This document shows positions 1 through 6,410 of a DNA stretch of 19,900 nucleotides, in pieces. The stretch spans positions 1 through 19,900 of the forward strand of contig JADGIF010000103.1 in the NCBI GenBank assembly GCA_018985225.1, in the 5' to 3' direction. Each line of letters starts with the position of its first letter. Within the stretch, counting starts at the first letter, position 1. Origin of the DNA: Amoeboradix gromovi. Its lineage: Eukaryota; Sanchytriomycota; Sanchytriomycetes; Sanchytriales; Sanchytriaceae. The notes under the pieces are model-generated. The model made no database searches. It was not told the origin of the DNA and saw only the letters and a list, made by a program, of their open reading frames with translations. The translations under genes and the position numbers were made by a program.

Positions 1-164
1 TATGCTGTACCTGTTAATTATTTATTTAGAGCTGATTTACCATTTGCGAAAAGGAAGAATATCAAGTATTTGAGCTATTAGAAAAATCTGGAAAAGTCTT
101 GAAATTATACAAAAATGCATACAAATTCGCGATAAATGATTTGTTCAAGAACACAATAGAGCTG
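1..164. repeat. Dispersed direct repeat, left copy
   Basis: This stretch matches 17452-17605 in the same orientation. By eye the two copies are mostly identical, with one indel of about 10 nt near position 85-95 that is absent from the right copy. In the right copy the repeat lies directly upstream, on the minus strand, of a Fanzor/TnpB-like remnant. The left copy may therefore be the inner edge of another such remnant that continues beyond base 1. On the minus strand both copies hold a 30-nt segment that begins GTAAAT and ends TAACAG (here 11-40). Confidence 0.8.
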
Positions 165-629
165 TTTTTTTGTTCAAAAACGAAGGATTATGACTAGCAA
201 ATATGGCATTTCTTATCATTTTTTTGATTTTTATCCATGCAGTATTAAATCGACTAATCAGCAATAATGCCTTGCAAAGATTACTATCAGATAGGGGAAT
301 ACATGGCGAATATAGTCCCATTCTGCCAGCGTAATATTTGATTTGTCTAATATTTTTGACAAACGTGGATTTTTTGATGTATCAATGACAACAACCTTTT
401 TTACTTAACGCATTCTTCTTTCATGTTTTTCTTTTCACTGGAAATTTCAACTAAAAACTCGTTGATTCATTTTTGTCCCTCTTCTTTTTCGTCTGGTCTT
501 GTAAATTAACGATAAACCCCAAAGCTTGAGTGCATTAATTTCATGCACCTCAAAATTTTGGTTTAGCTCAGGACTAGCTCAGCTTTATTCGCGTAAACCC
601 AGAATCGAGTCTTTGAAAATTCAGATTAT
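165..629. other. Intergenic region with decayed reading frames
   Basis: No intact gene is recognised here. On the minus strand there are short open stretches, for example about 258-403, which encodes about 45 residues including VVVIDTSKNPRLSKILDKSN. They are interrupted by stops and I cannot assign them. The region lies downstream of the CAP59-like gene and next to the left repeat, so it may be mobile-element debris. Confidence 0.5.
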
Positions 630-634
630 TTATT
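629..634 (-). terminator. Poly(A) signal AATAAA overlapping the stop codon
   Basis: On the minus strand the C-terminus reads CAA TAA ATA, so the TAA stop of the CAP59-like gene lies inside an AATAAA hexamer. The same arrangement occurs at the end of the CDC50 gene. Confidence 0.45.
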
Positions 635-1500
635 GATAGCTTACAACCCTTTTGTCATATTCTGCAAACTTCAATCTACTAGGCATAGACTCTTTATAGT
701 CGCCTCTCTCTTTTTTGATCTCTATACCTCTATCATTGTAGTAATATGGCCAACAATCATGCTCTGTAGTAAGATCAACCCAGCTTATAGGAATGTCTTC
801 CTCCCTGCGGTGCGTTGTGGTTGTCGGATACTTTTAACAAAATCATTATCTTTGTATTTCAGGAAATCATAGGTTGGCAAATCGTAGGCCACCTTGACCT
901 GAGGAACCATGACCAGCTTGTCGAAGCCATGCCTAATCATATCTATGCATAGCGATGTGATCTCGTTAGCGCTGGATTCACCTGGGGTCGTATCGCCTTT
1001 TCTGCCATTTAGACCTCTACGAAATTCAATGTTTTTAAACACCCGTGCATTTATACTCACCATCCCATTCCACAAACACATCATCTGAACAGGTAGCAGA
1101 TCCTCGACTCTTTTTCGATCTGGAGGATTTACAGCCGCAATACCCTTTTGAAGCTCCAGCCATTCTGGGTGAGTGCCATTTACATCCTGGGTCACCCAGG
1201 AGTCATAAAATATTATCTGTTTCCAAGAGAGATATAAATAGTCCATACCTCCAACCAAGTCAGCAGAGTTCAGAGTCTGTTGATGAAGAAGCTCCAAAAT
1301 GTCGTCATAGCAGAAGAACACGTAATTCAAAAACAGGACATAATCGACGTTTATTCTGTTCATGATCAAGGGCTGGATGGCGTAGTTCCTCATGTACACC
1401 AAATAGTCAATCCGGTTAGTGTCGCGATCACTCTTGGACAGTGCGCTGGTTTCTATCTCGTACTCGATGTCGTAGGACTTGAGAATGTAGTGAAAAAGCG
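630..1500 (-). CDS. CAP59/CMT1-like alpha-1,3-mannosyltransferase, 3' exon, with a frameshift in an A-run
   Basis: The encoded protein resembles the fungal CAP59_mtransfer family, which are Golgi or secretory glycosyltransferases that make cell-wall or capsule mannan. Visible family landmarks in order are RIDYLVYMRNYAIQPL, VDYVLFLNYVFF, DDILELL, ADLVGGMDYLY, FYDSWVTQDVNG and KLVMVPQVKVAYD. The main frame closes at 785, but an A-run (832-835 on the plus strand) marks a one-base slip. Past it, another frame carries a coherent C-terminus (PISWVDLTTEHDCWPYYY) to a TAA at 630-632. No other break is seen, so the slip may be a sequencing error or recent decay. The usual LFLND[VI] acidic residue reads LFLNYV here, which may weaken catalysis. 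The 5' side reaches an intron acceptor at 1501. The upstream coding part is short and uncertain, and it overlaps the oppositely oriented gene at 1723. Family assignment comes from remembered motifs, not a search. Confidence 0.65.
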
Positions 1501-1580
1501 CTGAGCATTAGAGATGCAGCAGAGGCACCATTTATTAGCAAGACGATACGCCTATGCGCATACAGTCCATGGGAATTCCA
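1395..1580. repeat. Inverted duplication, arm 1
   Basis: The reverse complement of this segment matches 2827-3016. Identity is high (only a handful of mismatches) from about 1400 to 1525, then drops toward 1580. The arms are separated by about 1.25 kb that holds the gene at 1723-2709. Arm 1 is part of the CAP59-like gene. Confidence 0.85.
1501..1563 (-). other. Candidate spliceosomal intron in the CAP59-like gene
   Basis: Before the exon encoding LFHYILKSYDIEYEIET, the minus strand has an in-frame TAA that lies inside TCTCTAATGCTCAG, a branch-point-like CTAAT followed by a CAG acceptor at 1501. A donor GTATGC at 1563 gives a 63-nt intron, and joining completes a Ser codon. The inverted copy at 2843-2905 has the same length, GTATAC at its start and the same acceptor. 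An alternative donor (GTGCCT, about 1528) would give a 28-nt intron and extend a different upstream frame. The acceptor is well supported; the donor is not settled. Confidence 0.5.
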
Positions 1581-1722
1581 ACAGTTGACCATATGACAAT
1601 GTGATTGACAATATGATTCGCAAAGATCTCACCATATTAGCAAATAATGAGTGAATGTTGAGCGATATTTCGTCATAGCCACTGATACGGTGTATTAAAT
1701 CCATCCGAAGATCTTGCAAAGC

Positions 1723-2709
1723 ATGTTGGCGTTGTTTGCGTTTTCTTTTGCCACACTTCAAATTGCCCACAATTTTGAGGGAATCCACTCTCTTGTCGCT
1801 GAGGTTGGCGTAGGTCATCTAATTAGGTGTCTGCGTGAACAGAATTCTAACTGCGTTGATTTTGACTTGCTTACTGAGCCTTCCCGTAAATTGGTGGATT
1901 CGCTAGTAGAACAGGTCAAAGCAAACATCGGTAAACCGAGGAGTTCTCATGCTACCGAAATGCAGCAGCTTGCCATGGAAATATTGCAAAACCCAGATAA
2001 ATATGATTTGCGTGCTTGTCCACGTACTCCAGTCCTTCTTAAGAGAGACGGACAGAGCGACGAAGAGAAGAAAGCCGGCAAGTTAAATGCTGATGGCTTA
2101 GAGGCTGGTAAGCCAGAGGCAGATGGCTTGGAGGCCGGTAAGTTAAAAGCTGTTCATAATACAGATCCGACGATAACCGCAGTTCCACAAGGAGCAAGAC
2201 CTCGCCGACAATCTAGACGTCCCAGAATAAGGTTTAAAAAGCCAAGCTTTTGTGATGTAGTAGCTGGGTTGTTCGTAGCTCTGGTTGTAGCTGTACCTCA
2301 GGTACTTATCGGAATATCTTCATATTATCTACATGGTGACATAGTGAAGGCGCCGATAGCTAGAAATTATTTATCCAATAGATGTGACTGGAAAGCAGTC
2401 TGTGTCGACGGCGGTGAACTTCCTGAGCACTACTACAAGGACCCCAATACAGGAGTCGTGGTTTATTCAAAAAAGGAAGTTCAGTACGTTAATCCAAAGT
2501 CTGGGGATATCAAGCACGTGGAGTTGCAGATTGCGATTGAGAATGGACGTTGCCAATTAGAAAACAACAAAGATGGTACTCGAGATACATGTGGAATGTA
2601 CTATGCTTTTATGAATGATAGCCCATATATTTGGTCTATGGGACTCGTTTTTGGTATTATATTCGATATCATCTTAATTTGCGTTGGATTATGTAGTTTA
2701 AGCACTTGA
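1723..2709 (+). CDS. Predicted secreted or membrane protein with two hydrophobic segments
   Basis: This is a 328-residue protein I do not recognise. The first ATG is at 1723; an upstream in-frame TTG is unlikely to be the start. It begins with a signal-like stretch (MLALFAFSFATLQIA). A charged helical region follows with a Cys pair (IRCLREQNSNC) and the motif EILQNPDKYD, then a 10-residue Ala-Gly-Lys-rich repeat at about residues 118-143 and a basic stretch (RPRRQSRRPRIRFKK). A hydrophobic segment spans about residues 176-202, an extracytoplasmic-looking Cys-containing domain follows, and a C-terminal hydrophobic helix covers about residues 302-326. It shares the order of signal, Cys pair, NPD motif and C-terminal hydrophobic segments with the protein at 18455-19114, so the two may be divergent paralogues. 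It lies between the arms of an inverted duplication and overlaps the 5' side of the opposite-strand CAP59-like gene. A lineage-specific surface protein or effector is possible but not shown. Confidence 0.75.
   Translation: MLALFAFSFATLQIAHNFEGIHSLVAEVGVGHLIRCLREQNSNCVDFDLLTEPSRKLVDSLVEQVKANIGKPRSSHATEMQQLAMEILQNPDKYDLRACPRTPVLLKRDGQSDEEKKAGKLNADGLEAGKPEADGLEAGKLKAVHNTDPTITAVPQGARPRRQSRRPRIRFKKPSFCDVVAGLFVALVVAVPQVLIGISSYYLHGDIVKAPIARNYLSNRCDWKAVCVDGGELPEHYYKDPNTGVVVYSKKEVQYVNPKSGDIKHVELQIAIENGRCQLENNKDGTRDTCGMYYAFMNDSPYIWSMGLVFGIIFDIILICVGLCSLST
2074..2151 (+). repeat. In-frame 30-bp tandem repeat within the secreted protein gene
   Basis: There are two full 30-nt units (2074-2103 and 2104-2133) and a partial third (2134-2151). 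They encode AGK-x-x-ADGLE decapeptides. The frame is kept, so copy number could vary without breaking the protein. Confidence 0.85.
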
Positions 2710-2723
2710 ACTAACACGAACTC

Positions 2724-2729
2724 AATAAA
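2724..2729 (+). terminator. Poly(A) signal of the 1723-2709 gene
   Basis: AATAAA lies 15 nt after the stop in the context AACTCAATAAATGATA. A near-identical context (CTCACAATAAATGATA) follows the RasGAP gene. Confidence 0.5.
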
Positions 2730-2826
2730 TGATACTAAGTAATAGTTTAATGAAGCACAACTAATAGCACTGACTTCTATCGCAATGTTCAACTGCGATT
2801 TATACAAATCATATAGCATGCTTGCT

Positions 2827-3016
2827 GCAATTCCCATGAACTGTATACGTGCACAGGTACTGCCTTGCTAACAAATGGTGCCCCTGCTGCATCTCTAATG
2901 CTCAGCACTTTTTCACTACATTCTCAAGTCCTACGACATCGAGTACGAGATAGAAACCAGCACACTGTCCAAGAGTGATCGCGACACCAACCGGATCGAC
3001 CATCTGCTGTAGATGT
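2827..3016. repeat. Inverted duplication, arm 2
   Basis: This is the plus-strand copy of the CAP59-like segment found in reverse complement at 1395-1580. Similarity ends abruptly near 3016, just past a TAC-to-TAG change, and a new open frame starts there. Confidence 0.85.
2843..3012 (+). pseudogene. Truncated inverted copy of the CAP59-like exon with its intron
   Basis: Positions 2843-2905 correspond to the 63-nt intron candidate of the intact copy. From 2906 the frame encodes LFHYILKSYDIEYEIET and continues to RIDHLL, then ends in TAG at 3010-3012 where the intact copy has a Tyr codon. Everything downstream of the motif RIDYLVYMRN is missing, so this copy cannot make a working enzyme. The duplication must have been DNA-level, because the intron is retained. 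Confidence 0.75.
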
Positions 3017-3312
3017 ATTGGCTACAAACAAAGTATGTACTTTTTACTATAAATAGCGAGCAATTCTTTATATGTAAGTCTCAAAATCCAATCCATTCGC
3101 AAGATTTATTGCTTCGAGTTGATGCAAGTGGGAATCTTGTCGTTAATTTTAATGAATTGAATTCACTACAACAAATGCAAGACGACCCAACCAACAAACA
3201 AGATCATGTAACCAATGACATATCAGAAGGCTTTAATTTACAAGTGTGGCTACAGAGATGCAATATGATCAATTGTTGCATAATTCAATGTATCCATCTA
3301 GTTTTACCTTAA
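3013..3312 (+). CDS. Hypothetical 99-residue ORF at the duplication breakpoint
   Basis: The ORF opens with ATG immediately after the stop of the CAP59-like fragment, where the inverted duplication loses similarity. It includes VNFNELNSLQQMQDDPTNK and a Cys-rich, hydrophobic C-terminus. I recognise no domain. It could be the eroded 5' part of the transposase-like element that follows at about 3395, or a chance frame. Confidence 0.25.
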   Translation: MYWLQTKYVLFTINSEQFFICKSQNPIHSQDLLLRVDASGNLVVNFNELNSLQQMQDDPTNKQDHVTNDISEGFNLQVWLQRCNMINCCIIQCIHLVLP

Positions 3313-3394
3313 GAGTTAATATTAGTTAAAAACAAATTTCAACCAATGGGAAAACATGAAGAAGAATTATTGTTAAAAAGTATCCTTGTGGTGA

Positions 3395-3973
3395 GTCAAA
3401 AAGAGCAACATACCAATAGAAAAGTGTTTTAAGTATAATGTCTACCAACTCGGCAAGTTGTGTCGAAAAGCATTTTGTCATTTACTCTCTATTTCCAATC
3501 AAAAACTCCAGAATATTATTACCAGTATTGATTCAAGTTGGTCCAAGAGGGTTCATGGTAACAAGGACAAAAAGTTTGTAAATGCATTTACCACAGAACA
3601 GAAAGATGCTATTTTTAATTGGATCAAAACTTTTGCTCAGGAAAATGGAGAACCCAAACCAGGACGTATATACACTACAAGTGGTCCGAAAAGACTTAGA
3701 AGAACTAGGCACATTGATATCTTTTGGCTATCAGCAGACATGACAGTTACAAAGTTGTACAACATTTACTCGAGTACTGAGTCAAATTTTTCTATTAATC
3801 CAGAAACTTTTTAGAAAGTATTTCAAGTTGTGTAAGACTATCAAGATCAAGTCTGGAAAGTCTGATGTCTGTGACACTTGTACTTTATTTAAAGAACAAT
3901 TAAGTGAAGAGCTCCCAGAAGCATCGACCCTGAACTGACTTGTCGTTTCCAGACTCATTTGAGACAAGCTAAA
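3395..3973 (+). pseudogene. DDE-type transposase-like gene, N-terminal part, frameshifted
   Basis: The open frame (in phase from 3395, no clear ATG) contains KLCRKAFCHLLSISNQKLQN, KRVHGNKDKK and AQENGEPKPGR. These resemble the N-terminal region of a transposase-like family that I recall from many animal genomes. At 3812-3814 a TAG interrupts the frame beside a T-run. One base over, the frame continues with KIKSGKSDVCDTCTLF, which carries a CxxC pair. Near 3936 a second slip returns to the original phase (ELTCRFQTHLRQAKMARLVY), which leads directly into the ORF at 3974. The two opposite slips cancel, but the stretch between them contains stops in the main frame. No terminal inverted repeats were found by eye. 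Family assignment is from memory and needs a profile search. Confidence 0.6.
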
Positions 3974-5863
3974 ATGGCAAGGCTAGTCTATGTACAAGAC
4001 CATACAAGAGAGAATTTTACCTACTTGTCCTTTGACTTTAGCCAGAATGTCAGTATCCCACAACTACATGATCAGCCTAGTGATTTTTATTTCATAACGT
4101 GGAGTATGGAAACTCAATACATTAAAAATGATTGGAAAAAGATAGTAGAAGGTACAATGACTATAGATGATGAAGGAATGAATGTTTTTGCTGAATATTG
4201 GGTTAATAAAGTAAAGAAAAAAACTCAGAGAGAATTATTCGATACAAACAATATAAAAAAAGTTGTTATTAAAGTGTTGAAGAAATTTAGGGATATTGAG
4301 CAGCGATTTTCTCTAAAGGTGGAAAATCCAAATCCTGCTGGAAGAAATGGAAATATTCTCTTGACTGGAGTAAAGGGTGTTGGTAAAACTTTATTAATGA
4401 GGGCATTGCATGGATTTGCTACTGATATATGTGCTGGATTTTTAAGTATTTACATTAGCTACGAAAATAAACTTGAAGGAAATATGCCATCCATCTTTGA
4501 CTATTATAGGCAGCAACCAGGATTTCATGATATCCCATCCACTGCTGAAGGATTAGATGATTGGTGCTTTGATAATTCAAAAACTGTCGTTTTATTTGCA
4601 GATGAAATCCAGGAATTGTACAAGTCAACCACATATTTAGACAGAATTAAAGAAATATTAGTAGTAGGTAAATGTGAAGCATCCTTTGGAGTGGTTTCAG
4701 GGTCCAACCAATGCATTAGAAGCTTGGTTCACAAAGCAACAATCTATACTGGCCCGGAGTACTTTAACGCTGAATGTGTAAATTTAAATTATCAGGTGTA
4801 CCAAGAATTGCGTCTCTTACCATTAAGACAGAAAACTGAGATCGAGTCCTTTAAGGCTCAGCACGATATTCATACTGATGAAAATGAATTATTCAAGAAA
4901 ACTGGCGGTGTTGGGGGTAATTTGGTAAACTTTGATGGTGAATTAACCATTCTTCATATCTTGAAGGAGATGGAAGATCCATCAAAAAGAACGATAATTC
5001 ACAAGTTGTATTGTAAAAATTCAGATATCAAGGCCGATAATGTATGGAATCAACAGAAAGTTTCCTATTCTGATTTCCCACAATTTAGAGACACTTGTTC
5101 TAGCAATTTATTGTTATTATGTGATCTTGGAATCCTTTTCACTGCAGATAGTGTTCATTATGAGTTTCTAGTTCCAGGGCATATATTTCTACTCCAATAT
5201 TATATGGCTAATGACCCTGAAAAATACCTGTTGTATGCTTTAGAAGGTACTTTAAGTGGATGGGGTAAAGGAAGTTCACCAGGGCACGCCCTTGAATATG
5301 AATTGCGTAAGCGCCTAGTTGGGGAGTATTCCCCATTTGAACATTGTGATTATTCAGAACAGTGCTTATCTTTTAGTACTTCTACAAAGAAAAACTGCAT
5401 TAAATTGAGCGTTGCTGGCATTGATGATATGTTGAATAAGATGTTATACTTATGTACTGACAATGGCTCGGATGGATTTACGCTTAATGGTGATATGGAT
5501 GATCCTAACATGATTTATATCCATCATTTACAAATTAAGACTGGAAAGCAAGGCAAAAAGATAACAAGAGGGGGCCCAAGCTCAAAGGATAACGATACAA
5601 CTATTGTTGGAATAAAGCATAAATTTGTTCGATCATTCAATACCATTTCAGAACAATTAAATACGAGATTTCCATCATTCACATTTAAAGCGAAATCCTT
5701 TACATTGTTAACAACCAAAGATATAAATTCAGATGCTAAAAGTTTTATTGAAGAGGGAATACAGATCAATGGCGAGAGTGTGCCATTTGTTGTTCTTGAA
5801 AAGGATGTGGTTTCAGAATTATTGAAAGAAGAGTTGTCTACTTTGGCTATAGTTTTATCATAA
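3974..5863 (+). CDS. Crinkler-like P-loop NTPase with PD-(D/E)XK-type nuclease domain, N-terminally fused to transposase sequence
   Basis: This is a 629-residue ORF from the ATG at 3974; an in-frame ATG at 4106 (residue 45) could be the native start. Residues 1 to about 38 are transposase-like (MARLVYVQDHTRENF, FDFSQNVSIPQLHD). An NTPase domain follows, with Walker A GVKGVGKT at about 132-139 and Walker B VVLFADEIQ with D210/E211. Residues from about 440 (GHALEYELRKRL, E441/E443) to 522 (LQIKTGK, Q520-x-K522, with acidic residues at 500-510) fit a restriction-endonuclease-like fold of the (D/E/Q)xK type. This NTPase-nuclease pairing is the architecture described for Crinkler/CR effectors, thought to derive from transposons and seen in oomycetes, chytrids and other early fungi. 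The usual ubiquitin-like header domain is not seen. The frame is fully open and a poly(A) signal follows 10 nt after the stop. It could be a host-directed effector or an element-encoded nuclease. Confidence 0.7.
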   Translation: MARLVYVQDHTRENFTYLSFDFSQNVSIPQLHDQPSDFYFITWSMETQYIKNDWKKIVEGTMTIDDEGMNVFAEYWVNKVKKKTQRELFDTNNIKKVVIKVLKKFRDIEQRFSLKVENPNPAGRNGNILLTGVKGVGKTLLMRALHGFATDICAGFLSIYISYENKLEGNMPSIFDYYRQQPGFHDIPSTAEGLDDWCFDNSKTVVLFADEIQELYKSTTYLDRIKEILVVGKCEASFGVVSGSNQCIRSLVHKATIYTGPEYFNAECVNLNYQVYQELRLLPLRQKTEIESFKAQHDIHTDENELFKKTGGVGGNLVNFDGELTILHILKEMEDPSKRTIIHKLYCKNSDIKADNVWNQQKVSYSDFPQFRDTCSSNLLLLCDLGILFTADSVHYEFLVPGHIFLLQYYMANDPEKYLLYALEGTLSGWGKGSSPGHALEYELRKRLVGEYSPFEHCDYSEQCLSFSTSTKKNCIKLSVAGIDDMLNKMLYLCTDNGSDGFTLNGDMDDPNMIYIHHLQIKTGKQGKKITRGGPSSKDNDTTIVGIKHKFVRSFNTISEQLNTRFPSFTFKAKSFTLLTTKDINSDAKSFIEEGIQINGESVPFVVLEKDVVSELLKEELSTLAIVLS

Positions 5864-5872
5864 AATACAAAA

Positions 5873-5878
5873 AATAAA
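5873..5878 (+). terminator. Poly(A) signal of the Crinkler-like gene
   Basis: AATAAA lies 10 nt past the TAA stop, in an A-rich stretch. Confidence 0.45.
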
Positions 5879-5968
5879 TTTGTTACTTTGCTTGAAATCG
5901 CTTACATTTAGAACCCTCTACATTTGAAATACAAATCGGTTTATCTCAATATGGCTTTCAATATTTAG

Positions 5969-6032
5969 TCTAGTTTTTGTATTTGGTGTCCCATTTCTAG
6001 TCTAGTTTTTATATTTGGTGTCCCATTTCTAG
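5969..6032. repeat. Tandem repeat, two 32-bp units
   Basis: Units 5969-6000 and 6001-6032 differ at one base (G versus A at unit position 11). Each contains ATTTGGTGTCCCATTTCTAG, and TCT follows the second unit as a start of a third. It lies between the Crinkler-like gene and the RasGAP gene. Confidence 0.85.
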
Positions 6033-6410
6033 TCTTGAAAAGAGATTACCAAAGTTTTAGACCCAGATTTAATTTCCCAACTGGAACATGTGAGACAGAC
6101 TATTTTGAGAACGGCTTCCAGTATCGCGCCGACACTCTTTACGATGCTTAAGTGGGTGCGATATCTAACAGAATGCCTTCAGTTATGGGAGTTGTAAATG
6201 TTCTATACGCACAGAAATGTCACGCATGGTTATGAAACTCAGCTGGCAGCAAAGTGTATTAATGGAATAACTATAATAATACTGTCTCAAAGCAGCCATT
6301 GTGGCATTTTGTGTGCCATTTTCGCAAAATCTGTCTTGAAAACCATCATAAGCGCCTATATCAGCTATCCATTAATTACGTCGTCTTGAAACAAGTTTAT
6401 ACTTCTTAAA
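6033..6410. other. Intergenic region upstream of the RasGAP gene
   Basis: About 380 nt with no convincing gene. A 63-residue frame at 6198-6389 has no recognisable feature. The last bases before the RasGAP start are CTTCTTAAA directly abutting ATG. No tRNA or other RNA gene was recognised. Confidence 0.5.

Noticed and set aside
1045-1365. Plus-strand 106-residue ORF
   Set aside because: It lies antisense to the CAP59-like exon, which has recognisable family motifs; the plus frame shows none.
1552-1818. Minus-strand 88-residue ORF as the CAP59-like N-terminus
   Set aside because: Its frame does not join in phase to the downstream exon with the best acceptor, it overlaps the start of the plus-strand secreted-protein gene, and it has no family motif.
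3395-5863. Terminal inverted repeats and target-site duplication of the transposase-Crinkler element
   Set aside because: I scanned the flanks by eye and found no convincing matching ends; a computed search is needed before any boundary is claimed.
3974-5863. Bacterial contamination as an explanation for the NTPase ORF
   Set aside because: It is joined to transposase-like sequence of eukaryotic type, has AATAAA after the stop, and its base composition resembles its neighbours.
6198-6389. 63-residue plus-strand ORF upstream of RasGAP
   Set aside because: No domain, no clear leader and ordinary chance length for this base composition.
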